From: Actinobacteria bacterium UBA5182
GTDB taxonomy: Bacteria; Actinomycetota; UBA4738
Direction: 5' to 3'
Assembly (NCBI GenBank): GCA_002413185.1
Contig: DHWM01000057.1
Span: 1-12,999, forward strand
Length of the DNA stretch: 12,999 nucleotides
This document shows positions 1 through 6,336 of this stretch, in pieces (within the stretch, counting starts at the first letter, position 1; every line of letters begins with the position of its first letter). A program made the translations under genes and the position numbers. The notes under the pieces are model-generated. The model saw only the letters and a list, made by a program, of their open reading frames with translations. It did no database searches and was not told where the DNA came from.

Positions 1-259
1 TGAACTTCTCCACGGTGCCGCCGAAGCGTTCGATCTCCTGGCGCAACCGCGCGTGATAGGGCCGAAGGGTGGCCCGGACGTCTTCGGGGTCCGCGTTGTC
101 GGAGCGGGCAGTGAACCCGACCAGGTCGCAGAACAGGACCGTGACCAGCTTGCGCTCCTCCCCTGCGGACGGGGCGACGGCGGGAAGCGGAGTTGCGCAT
201 GCCAAGCAGAAGCGGGCCCGCTCCGGATTCTCCTCCCCACACGACGGACAGCGGATCAC
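1..259 (-). CDS. Zinc-ribbon / class III adenylate-guanylate cyclase, N-terminal part (cut by window edge)
   Basis: Reading leftward from a GTG at 259-257, the 86 visible codons begin with a CPSC...CLAC zinc ribbon (Cys at about residues 4, 7, 20, 23). A class III cyclase start follows: ERKLVTVLFCDLVGFT, with the first metal-binding Asp in FCDL, then GGTVEKF just before the cut. EKF normally precedes GDAV, which carries the second metal Asp. The family makes cAMP or cGMP from ATP or GTP in the cytoplasm. An in-frame TAG lies 12 bases before the GTG and the zinc ribbon begins at once, so the start is well fixed. The architecture matches the large protein at 8543-11710, so the missing part may hold AAA and TPR domains, but this cannot be seen. 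Domain identity is sure. Nucleotide specificity and full length are unknown. Confidence 0.9.
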   Translation of the reverse strand, partial: MIRCPSCGEENPERARFCLACATPLPAVAPSAGEERKLVTVLFCDLVGFTARSDNADPEDVRATLRPYHARLRQEIERFGGTVEKF

Positions 260-265
260 CGGAGC

Positions 266-271
266 AGTCTA
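266..271 (-). promoter_or_regulatory. -10 element TAGACT, leaderless promoter of the left cyclase
   Basis: On the minus strand TAGACT lies exactly 6 bases before the GTG at 259. This places the expected transcription start on the start codon itself. There is no purine-rich Shine-Dalgarno sequence between them. No clear -35 is visible. The call rests mainly on the same arrangement recurring at six other starts in the window. Confidence 0.55.
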
Positions 272-309
272 GGCCGGGGCGCTGCGGGAATGGCAGAGCG
301 AGCGGTCGA

Positions 310-1368
310 TCAGGGGCAGGTGGCCTGGGCCGAATCCGCGCTCACCTGGCACGCCGATTCGTCGACGGCCTCGAAGGCCGACGCCGGCACCGACTTCAGT
401 TGGTCCAGGAGGTGATTCGGCCACCGGCTGTCCTCCGTCCCCTGGAAGAACCAGTTGGAACCGTTGTCGGCCAGGATCACCCCGTAATGCTTCATCGCGG
501 TGAGGATCACCTTCGCACGTACGGAGAACCCCGCCAAGCTGAAGCTCGCCTTCAGCCGGAACCGGGCACCCATCGGGGGGTAGCTCGAGTTGCAGGTCCC
601 GGCGTCGTGCCGGGCCGGCCACAGGTGGGAGCAGTCGGTGAGGGCGGCGGTGAAGCGGATGGCGTGGGTGATGGCGCCCGTGGCCACTTCGTCCTACCTC
701 ACCAGCCCCGGGAAGATCGGGAGCCCGGCAGCGTCGGCCGAGGTCCAGCCGTCGGGCCTCAACGCGTCGGAGGAGAGGTCGAAGATGGCGCCGCTCCCCC
801 CGCGAGGGCGTCCGTTGTTCCAATTCGCATCGAAGATCTCGAACAGGGTGCAGGTGTCCTTGTTGATCATCAGGGCGTGATGGTCGGACCCCTGTTCGAG
901 CGGGATATCGGGACCGAAGGGGTACGGGCCGGGATCGCTCTCGTCGGCGTACAGGAACTTCACCGTCGTGACCGGATGCGAGTTGTCCACCACGGCGAAG
1001 GGGAGGCCGTAGGGCGGTTTGCCGAAGTCCGGGTGGAGGTTCGTGGTGGCCGCGGCCATCGTCTTCAGCCAGGTGCCGCTGCGCGGATCGACCGGCAACG
1101 ACGAGATGTCGGTGTTCCAGATGTTGTCACCGGGGAACACCGTGCAGGTCGTCCCGGGGACCGGCGCCACGGCCCGGGCTTGTCTCGCGGCTGTCGAACC
1201 CGCCACGGCCTGGGACGCCGGCAGCAGCACGGCCATCCCGCTCAGGACCGCCGCCATCCGCCGGGGAAGGGAGGACGGCCGGCTTGAACTCCTCACGTTC
1301 TGTTCATCGTGCCGGCCGGACGCAGGGTGGAGTCCATCGAAAGGCTCGCTTCGCATGCTTGAACGCAT
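310..1368 (-). pseudogene. Secreted protein of a conserved uncharacterised family, interrupted by an in-frame TAG
   Basis: One minus-strand frame stays open from ATG 1368 to TGA 310-312 except for a TAG at 694-696. The first part has a twin-Arg-containing n-region, a hydrophobic stretch (MAAVLSGMAVLL) and a likely signal-peptidase site after SQAVA. It then runs FPGDNIWNTDIS, LHPDFGKPPYG, YADESDPGPYPFGPDIP and GWTSADAAGLPIFPGLVR. After the TAG the same frame continues DEVATGAITHAIRFT, WPARHDAGT, PPMGARFRLKAS and VILADNGSNWFF. I recognise this as one continuous family in which the stop replaces a tyrosine (GLVRYDEV). Function is unknown. The start is uncertain: ATG 1368, ATG 1356 or GTG 1296. 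GTG 1296 gives a more typical signal peptide. It may be a decayed gene, a base error or a split gene: GTG 687 has a purine-rich GAGGTAGGA just upstream and could allow reinitiation. HMGCL at 6303 ends with TAG, so general amber reassignment is unlikely. Confidence 0.75.
694..696 (-). other. In-frame amber codon splitting the secreted protein gene
   Basis: The plus strand reads CTA at 694-696, which is TAG on the coding strand. The next codons in the same frame are GAC, GAA and GTG (685-687), so no frameshift is involved. A single substitution at position 694 would restore TAC or TAT (tyrosine), the residue I expect here from family memory. Confidence 0.8.
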
Positions 1369-1388
1369 TCACCGGGGGAGAGTACCGT
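1359..1388 (+). promoter_or_regulatory. Promoter of the PH-domain gene: TTGAAC, 18 bases, TACCGT
   Basis: TTGAAC at 1359-1364 is followed after 18 bases by TACCGT at 1383-1388. The -10 ends 6 bases before ATG 1395. It is the best -35/-10 pair in the window. The position predicts transcription starting at the ATG (leaderless), and no Shine-Dalgarno sequence is present. It lies between two divergent genes and overlaps the upstream part of the minus-strand one. Confidence 0.6.
1379..1384 (-). promoter_or_regulatory. Possible -10 element TACTCT of the secreted protein gene
   Basis: On the minus strand TACTCT ends 10 bases before ATG 1368. It shares its TA dinucleotide with the plus-strand -10 at 1383-1388, so the two divergent promoters would overlap. 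Support is weak because the start codon of this gene is itself uncertain. Confidence 0.3.
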
Positions 1389-1394
1389 CCCCGC

Positions 1395-2057
1395 ATGCCG
1401 TTTCCTCGCCGCCTGCTTTCCGAGGGCGAAGAGCTCGTCCTCGACCTCCGTCCGCACTGGATCGCGCTGGTGAAACCGGCCATCGAGACTGCGGTGATCC
1501 TGGCCGCCATGATCGTGGCCCTGGCACACCTTCGCTCGTCATGGCCGGGTTGGGTCTCCCTGGCGGTGGTCGGTGTGGCCGTACTGCTGTTCCTGGGGGC
1601 GCCGGCGCCGCGGCTGGTCCGGTGGGTCACCTCGCACTTCGTGGTGACGTCGGCCCGGGTGATCCACCGTTCCGGCCTCATCGCCAAGCGGTCCACGGAG
1701 ATCCCGCTCGGGAAGATCAGCGACGTGAAGTTCCACCAAGGGGTGATCGAGCGCCTGATCGGCGCGGGCGACCTGACCCTCGAGTCGCCCGGAGAGTACG
1801 GGCAGGAGTACTTCAGTCACGTCCCGAACCCCGAGCAGGTCCAGAAGACGATCTACGAGCTCACCGAATCGAACCGACGCCAGCCGTGGGTGGTGACGCC
1901 CGGATCGAGATCGACCGGTTCGGACGGGCCTGTTCGTCGCTCCTCCGTGGCCGACGAGCTGGCCAAGCTCGAAAAGCTTCGGCGGGCCGGCATCCTAACC
2001 GACGAGGAGTTCCAGGCCCAGAAGACGAGGTTGCTCGACACCGGGGCGTCGCCCTGA
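1395..2057 (+). CDS. Membrane PH-domain (bPH2, YdbS/YdbT-like) protein with C-terminal SHOCT motif
   Basis: The 220-aa product begins MPFPRRLLSEGEELVL. It has two hydrophobic helices at about 28-46 and 52-68, then a bacterial PH (DUF304/bPH2) domain at about 73-155 with the typical FVVTSARVIHRSGLI and IPLGKISDVKF stretches. A low-complexity linker leads to a SHOCT motif at about 187-218 (LAKLEKLRRAGILTDEEFQ). bPH2 proteins are membrane anchored with a cytosolic or surface domain of poorly known role, and SHOCT is thought to aid oligomerisation. The frame is open further upstream to 1284, but ATG 1395 fits the domain start and the -10 six bases before it. The GNAT gene follows after 26 bases and is probably cotranscribed. 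The biological role cannot be deduced. Confidence 0.85.
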   Translation: MPFPRRLLSEGEELVLDLRPHWIALVKPAIETAVILAAMIVALAHLRSSWPGWVSLAVVGVAVLLFLGAPAPRLVRWVTSHFVVTSARVIHRSGLIAKRSTEIPLGKISDVKFHQGVIERLIGAGDLTLESPGEYGQEYFSHVPNPEQVQKTIYELTESNRRQPWVVTPGSRSTGSDGPVRRSSVADELAKLEKLRRAGILTDEEFQAQKTRLLDTGASP

Positions 2058-2083
2058 CGGGTCCGGGGCCGGGGCCAGCGGAC

Positions 2084-2779
2084 ATGCCGCCTTCCCAGCC
2101 GGAGCGGTGGCCGCCAGGCCTCTTCGACAAGCTCACCACCCAGTCGCTCAAGCTCGAGCAGTTCGAATCGGCGTTGCGCGATGGCACGCCGGTGCTGGTT
2201 CGACCCGTCGTTCCTTCGGACAGGGAGCTGCTCCGGGTCGGTTTCGCCAAGCTCTCCGACGCGTCCCGCTATGCCCGGTTCATGGCGCCCATCTCCGAGC
2301 TCTCCGAGGAGCAGATCCGGTACCTCACCGAGATCGACTACGTCGACCATTTCGCGTGGGCGGCCGTTCGAAGTGACCGCCGGACGGAGGGCATGGGCGT
2401 GGCGCGGTACGTGCGGATCGGCACGGAACCGACCGTCGGAGAGGCCGCGGTCACGGTCCTAGACAGGTACCAGGGGAAGGGCCTGGGGACCCTGCTCCTG
2501 GCGCTCCTCGCCGTGGCGGCCAGGGTCGCCGGGATCGAGCGGTTCCGGGCCTACGTTCTGGAGGAGAACGCGCCGATGCGTGACCTCCTGGACGCGCTGG
2601 GCGCCGAGACCACGTACGACTCTCCGGGGGTTTTGCGCATGGACGTGCCGCTCGATCCGCACATGCTCCCTGACTCCCCGGCCGCCCGGGTGCTTCGGGC
2701 GGTGGCGACGCGGCTGGTCTCGCCAGCGCTCACCAAGCCGCCGGGCCCGTCGGGGGAGGGCCCCGCGATCCAAGCCTGA
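2084..2779 (+). CDS. GNAT-family N-acetyltransferase
   Basis: The 231-aa product has a GNAT core from about residue 35 (DGTPVLVRPVVPSDRELL) through SRYARFM to the acetyl-CoA pyrophosphate-binding loop DRYQGKGLGT at 127-136, and then ENAPMRDLLDALG. It transfers an acetyl or other acyl group from CoA to an amine. The order resembles the catalytic domain of Pat-type protein-lysine acetyltransferases, but the cyclic-nucleotide domain of mycobacterial Pat is absent: only about 34 residues precede the core. The start is the first in-frame ATG. The frame is open far upstream, but that region belongs to the PH gene in another frame. No promoter-like hexamer lies in the 26-base gap, so cotranscription with the PH gene is likely. 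Substrate is unknown. Protein lysines on acyl-CoA enzymes are only a guess from context. Confidence 0.85.
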   Translation: MPPSQPERWPPGLFDKLTTQSLKLEQFESALRDGTPVLVRPVVPSDRELLRVGFAKLSDASRYARFMAPISELSEEQIRYLTEIDYVDHFAWAAVRSDRRTEGMGVARYVRIGTEPTVGEAAVTVLDRYQGKGLGTLLLALLAVAARVAGIERFRAYVLEENAPMRDLLDALGAETTYDSPGVLRMDVPLDPHMLPDSPAARVLRAVATRLVSPALTKPPGPSGEGPAIQA

Positions 2780-2796
2780 ACGACTGGCCGCCGGGC

Positions 2797-2802
2797 TACA
2801 CT
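2797..2802 (+). promoter_or_regulatory. -10 element TACACT, leaderless promoter of the carboxylase cluster
   Basis: TACACT ends exactly 6 bases before GTG 2809, with no Shine-Dalgarno sequence. A poor -35-like CTGAAC at 2776-2781 is 15 bases upstream, which is short spacing. This would drive the AccD, hydratase, small membrane protein and lyase genes as one unit. Confidence 0.55.
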
Positions 2803-2808
2803 TCGACC

Positions 2809-4356
2809 GTGGCTTCCGAAGATGCCGGCAGGCACGAGCCCGTCGCCGAGATCATGGAGCGGGCCCGGTCGGGCGGAGCTCCCAAGTACCACCAGAAGCT
2901 GGCCGAACAGGGGAAGCTCTTCGTCCGGGAGCGGCTTCGCCTCCTGCTCGACGACGCGGACGCCTTCGCCGAGGACGGCCTACTGGTGAGTGCCCTGGCC
3001 GGTGACCTCCCCGCCGACGGCGTGGTCACCGGCGTCGGTGACGTGGGGGGGCGCCCGATCGCGGTCATGGCGAACGATCCCACGGTGAAGGCCGGGTCGT
3101 GGGGCCCCTCGACGGTGGAGAAGATCATCCGGATCATCGAGACGGCTCGGAGGCGCCGGCTCCCCATGGTCTACCTGGTGGATTCGGCAGGAGCGCGGAT
3201 CACCGACCAGGTCGACCTGTTCCCGGGGCGTCGGGGCGCCGGCAAGATCTTCTACAACCAGGTCCAGGCGAGCGGCCGAGTGCCCCAGGTGTGCTGCCTG
3301 TTCGGTCCGTCGGCCGCCGGCGGCGCGTACATCCCGGCGTTCTGCGACGTGGTGTTCATGGTGGAGAAGAACGCGTCGATGTACCTCGGCTCCCCCCGGA
3401 TGGCCGAGGAGGTCATCGGGGAGAAGGTCACGCTGGAGGAGATGGGCGGGGCCCGGATGCATTGCGAGGTCAGCGGGTGCGGCGACCTCTGCGTGCCCGA
3501 CGACAAGGCTGCCATCGAAGCGGCCCGAGCCTACTTGTCGTACTTCCCCTCCTCCTACGAAGGGGAGCCGCCTCGGATCGACGGGCGCCCCGCGGCCTAC
3601 CGTGGGTCGCTGTCGGGCATCGTGCCGGAGGACGAATCGAAGGCGTTCGACATGTACGCGCTGGTGGCGGGGCTGGTGGACGAGGACTCCTTCTTCGAGA
3701 TCAAGCCGGACTTCGCCAAAGAGGTCATCACCGGGCTGGGAAGGATGAACGGCGCGGCCGTGGGGATCGTGGCAAACCAGCCGCTCCACAAGGGCGGGGT
3801 GCTGTTCGTGGATTCCTCGGACAAGGTGGCGCGGTTCGTGTGGCTGTGCGACGCGTTCAACATCCCGCTGGTGTTCCTGGCCGACGTCCCTGGGTTCATG
3901 ATCGGGTCGGCCGTGGAACGCCAGGGGATCATTCGCCATGGAGCCAAGCTCATCACCGCCGTGAGCGAGGCAACCGTGCCGAAGTTCTCGGTGATCGTCC
4001 GCAAGGCGTACGGCGCCGGGTTGTACGCCATGGCCGGGCCGGGGTTCGAGCCCGACGCGACCATCGCCCTCCCCACGGCCCGCATTGCGGTCATGGGACC
4101 CGAGCCCGCGGTGAACGCCGTGTTCTTCAACAAGATCCAGGCGATCGAGGACGCGTCGGAGCGACAGGCGTTCGTGGCGGAGAAGCGACGGGAGTACGAA
4201 GAGGACATCGACCTGGTCCATCTGGCGTCGGAGAACGTGATCGACGCGGTGGTGGAGCCCGACGATCTGCGGGCCGAATTGGTAAAGCGACTTGACCACT
4301 CCAGGAGCAAGGACCGAACGTTCTCCGATCGCCGCCACGGTGTCCCCCCCGTATGA
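2809..4356 (+). CDS. Acyl-CoA carboxylase, carboxyltransferase (beta) subunit
   Basis: The 515-aa product has two crotonase-like halves, as in propionyl-, methylcrotonyl- and geranyl-CoA carboxylase beta chains. It transfers CO2 from carboxybiotin to an acyl-CoA in the cytoplasm. The N half holds the oxyanion motif FGPSAAGGAYIPA (165-177). The C half holds NQPLHKGGVLFVDSSDK and YGAGLYAMAG (401-410). Typical MCC-beta chains have a GAGNYGMCGRAY-type motif there, so this is not a standard MCC beta; it looks closer to less defined AccD types. The GTG start is set by the -10 six bases upstream. The gene overlaps the hydratase by ATGA, implying coupling, and its partner alpha subunit is at 6337. 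In the Liu pathway it would be LiuB, with 3-methylcrotonyl-CoA as substrate. Family is certain; substrate is not. Confidence 0.93.
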   Translation: MASEDAGRHEPVAEIMERARSGGAPKYHQKLAEQGKLFVRERLRLLLDDADAFAEDGLLVSALAGDLPADGVVTGVGDVGGRPIAVMANDPTVKAGSWGPSTVEKIIRIIETARRRRLPMVYLVDSAGARITDQVDLFPGRRGAGKIFYNQVQASGRVPQVCCLFGPSAAGGAYIPAFCDVVFMVEKNASMYLGSPRMAEEVIGEKVTLEEMGGARMHCEVSGCGDLCVPDDKAAIEAARAYLSYFPSSYEGEPPRIDGRPAAYRGSLSGIVPEDESKAFDMYALVAGLVDEDSFFEIKPDFAKEVITGLGRMNGAAVGIVANQPLHKGGVLFVDSSDKVARFVWLCDAFNIPLVFLADVPGFMIGSAVERQGIIRHGAKLITAVSEATVPKFSVIVRKAYGAGLYAMAGPGFEPDATIALPTARIAVMGPEPAVNAVFFNKIQAIEDASERQAFVAEKRREYEEDIDLVHLASENVIDAVVEPDDLRAELVKRLDHSRSKDRTFSDRRHGVPPV

Positions 4357-5129
4357 CGTCCGTCGACGTCCGGCTGGACGGCCACGTCGCGACGGTCACC
4401 CTGAACCGGCCCGACGCCCTCAACGCAATCTCCTCCGAGGTGGCGGACGAGCTGGCCGGGACGTTGCTGCAGGCCGGGGCGCAACCCGACGCCTGGGTCG
4501 TCGTGCTGGCCGCGGCAGGAGACAAAGCCTTCTGCGTGGGGGCCGACCTCAAGGAGCGCAACCGGCTCGACGACGCCGGCTGGATGCGGAACCGGGTCCT
4601 GATGCGCTCGATGTTCGAGTCGTTGAGGGCGCTTCCCCAACCGACCATCGCGTCGGTGTTCGGGTTCGCCTTGGGAGGAGGATGCGAGCTGGCCCTGTCG
4701 TGCGACCTGATCGTGGCCTCCGACGACACGATGTTCGGCCTGCCCGAGGTGCGCGTCGGGATCGTCCCGGGAGGCGGTGGCACGCAGCTGCTGCCCCGGA
4801 AGATCGGGCCGGGGCGGGCCAAGGAGATGATCTTCACCGGCCGGCGGATCTCCGCGACCGAAGCCCAGGACATCGGCCTGGTGTCCCGGGTGGTCGAGCG
4901 CGAAGCGCTGGAAGCTGCCACGGAGGAGCTGGCGGGCGAGATCTGCCGATCCTCTCCGGTCGGCGTTCGGGAGGCGAAGCGCGCCATCGACCGTGGTCTG
5001 GAAGCTCCCATGGACCAGGGGATCGACCTGGAGGACCTGGCGTGGCGACGGGCCGTGGCGTCGGAGGACCGGCGGGAAGGCATCGCCGCGTTCAACGAGA
5101 AGCGCGATCCGCACTGGAAAGGTCGATGA
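4353..5129 (+). CDS. Enoyl-CoA hydratase/isomerase (crotonase) family protein, methylglutaconyl-CoA hydratase candidate
   Basis: The 258-aa product is of usual crotonase length. The oxyanion hole comes from AFCVGADL (59-66) and GFALGGGCEL (104-113). Both catalytic glutamates of hydratases are in place: E112 in GGGCELALSCD and E132 in LPEVRVG, followed by PGGGGTQLLPR. The GGGGTQ form is also found in AUH-type methylglutaconyl-CoA hydratases, which fits the LiuC step (3-methylglutaconyl-CoA to HMG-CoA). The ATG overlaps the stop of the carboxylase gene (ATGA), and the small membrane gene follows 4 bases after the stop, so the genes are translationally coupled. Hydratase chemistry is well supported. 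The exact acyl group is inferred from neighbours. Confidence 0.9.
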   Translation: MTSVDVRLDGHVATVTLNRPDALNAISSEVADELAGTLLQAGAQPDAWVVVLAAAGDKAFCVGADLKERNRLDDAGWMRNRVLMRSMFESLRALPQPTIASVFGFALGGGCELALSCDLIVASDDTMFGLPEVRVGIVPGGGGTQLLPRKIGPGRAKEMIFTGRRISATEAQDIGLVSRVVEREALEAATEELAGEICRSSPVGVREAKRAIDRGLEAPMDQGIDLEDLAWRRAVASEDRREGIAAFNEKRDPHWKGR

Positions 5130-5133
5130 GCCC

Positions 5134-5364
5134 GTGCTCACGGCGCTTCTCCTGGCGATGCTGGGGGTGTTCTGCCTGGGCTTCGGCGTGGTCCTGCTCC
5201 GCCGGGGCGAGTCCATCGCCGAGCTTCCCGAGCGCGAGGTCTTGTTGAGCCGTCGGGAGGACACTGCCGACCCTCGGGTGATCCGGCGACGGGGCGCCGT
5301 GTTCGTGGTCCTGGGCGTGCTCGGGATCGCGCTGGCCATCCTGGCCGCCATCGGGGCGAGCTGA
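5134..5364 (+). CDS. Small two-helix membrane protein, unknown function
   Basis: The 76-aa product is read from GTG 5134, preceded by a GGAAAGG Shine-Dalgarno-like run about 11 bases upstream. A hydrophobic helix at 2-22 is followed by a charged loop (about 23-53; RRGESIAELPERE and VIRRRG) and a second helix at about 55-75. The Arg-rich loop suggests, by the positive-inside rule, that both ends face outward. The frame is open further upstream inside the hydratase gene, but that stretch is a Trp/Arg-rich shadow with no coding character. It sits 4 bases after the hydratase stop and 6 bases before the lyase start, so it is a true operon member. I do not recognise the family. A link to substrate uptake or membrane attachment of the pathway would be a guess. 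Confidence 0.7.
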   Translation: MLTALLLAMLGVFCLGFGVVLLRRGESIAELPEREVLLSRREDTADPRVIRRRGAVFVVLGVLGIALAILAAIGAS

Positions 5365-5370
5365 CGATCG

Positions 5371-6303
5371 GTGCCGGCTGAAGGGTCGTTGCCCCAACGG
5401 GTCACCATCAGGGAGGTCGGGCCCCGGGACGGCCTGCAGTCCGAACGTCCGCTCTCGTTGGGGGACCGGGCCCGCCTGATCGGCGCACTCTCCCGCGCGG
5501 GCATCCCGAAGATCGAGGCGGTGTCGTTCGTCTCGCCGCGAGCCGTCCCCGCGATGGCGAACGCCGCGCAGGTCTGGGCGGCGGCGGAGCGAGCGCCGGG
5601 CGTGCTGTATTCGGCCCTCGTGCCCAACCGCCGCGGCGCGGAGGCCGCCGTCGAGGCCGGCGGGTTCCATTCGCTCCAGGGGTTCCTGGCGGCCTCCGAC
5701 GGCTACAACACGAAGAACGTCGGGAAGACCGTCCAGGAATCGGTGGCCGACGTGGCCGACGTGGTGCGGGTGGCCCGCGGGGCGGGCATCACCGCCGAGT
5801 GTTCGATCTCCGGGGCGTTCGGCGATCCCTATGGGGGCGACGTGGCTCCGGAGCGGGTGGCCGATGTCGCCTCGACGGTGGCCGCGGCCGGAGTCGACGG
5901 AGTGTCGGTGGGAGACACCACGGGCATGGCGACGCCGTCCCGCGTCTGGCGGGTCGTGGAGCTGCTTCGCGGCCGGGTCCCGCACCTCCGGCTCAACCTC
6001 CATTTCCACGACACCCGGGGAACGGCCATGGCGAACGTTCTGGCCGCGATGCAAGCTGGTGTCACCGAGTTCGACGCGAGCATCGGTGGCCTTGGCGGGT
6101 CGCCGTTCGCTCCCGGGACGAACGGCAACCTGTGCACGGAGGACCTCGTCCACATGCTGGTGGACATGGGCATCGAGACGGGGATCGACTTCGACGCGCT
6201 GATGGAGGCGGCCCGGGTGGCCGAGGAGGTGGTGGGTCACCCGTTGGCCGGTCAAGTGGCCAAGGCCGGGCCCCGCTGGGACGTGGTCGGCCGAAACGGA
6301 TAG
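5371..6303 (+). CDS. HMG-CoA lyase family (DRE-TIM metallolyase) enzyme with Ser at the catalytic Cys position
   Basis: The 310-aa TIM-barrel protein matches HMG-CoA lyase throughout. It has EVGPRDGLQSE (R19, D20, Q23), IEAVSFVSP (E49), SVGDTTGMATP, metal-binding LHFHDT (H211, H213), and GLGGSPFAPGTNGN with metal-binding N253. HMG-CoA lyase splits HMG-CoA into acetoacetate and acetyl-CoA, the last step of leucine breakdown (LiuE). The signature is normally GLGGCPYA, whose Cys (C266 in the human enzyme) is important for catalysis. Here it is Ser244. A Cys at 255 (NLCTEDL) is not in the same place. Activity may thus be reduced or the substrate changed. The start is GTG 5371, 6 bases after the previous stop; TTG 5389 is a possible alternative. 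The gene ends with TAG. Confidence 0.88.
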   Translation: MPAEGSLPQRVTIREVGPRDGLQSERPLSLGDRARLIGALSRAGIPKIEAVSFVSPRAVPAMANAAQVWAAAERAPGVLYSALVPNRRGAEAAVEAGGFHSLQGFLAASDGYNTKNVGKTVQESVADVADVVRVARGAGITAECSISGAFGDPYGGDVAPERVADVASTVAAAGVDGVSVGDTTGMATPSRVWRVVELLRGRVPHLRLNLHFHDTRGTAMANVLAAMQAGVTEFDASIGGLGGSPFAPGTNGNLCTEDLVHMLVDMGIETGIDFDALMEAARVAEEVVGHPLAGQVAKAGPRWDVVGRNG

Positions 6304-6320
6304 CCGGCCCGTCTCGCCGG

Positions 6321-6326
6321 TAGAGT
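6321..6326 (+). promoter_or_regulatory. -10 element TAGAGT before the biotin carboxylase gene
   Basis: TAGAGT ends 10 bases before ATG 6337 in the 33-base gap after the lyase gene. The gap also lacks a clear Shine-Dalgarno sequence. Transcription would begin within a few bases of the ATG. It would let the alpha subunit be expressed independently of the beta-subunit unit. No -35 is obvious. Confidence 0.45.
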
Positions 6327-6336
6327 CCCCGTCGCG

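Noticed and set aside
310..687. Treating the 310-687 minus-strand segment as a separate small gene
   Set aside because: It continues the family of the upstream segment in the same frame after the TAG, so I annotate one interrupted gene and mention reinitiation as an option.
193..1287. 364-codon plus-strand open frame opposite the interrupted secreted protein
   Set aside because: Low-complexity Gly/Arg/His sequence. The minus-strand frame has clear family motifs in the same bases.
3597..5627. 676-codon open frame on the minus strand across the carboxylase, hydratase and lyase genes
   Set aside because: It is antisense to well-recognised enzymes, rich in Arg/Ser/Pro with no domain, and typical of shadow frames in GC-rich coding DNA.
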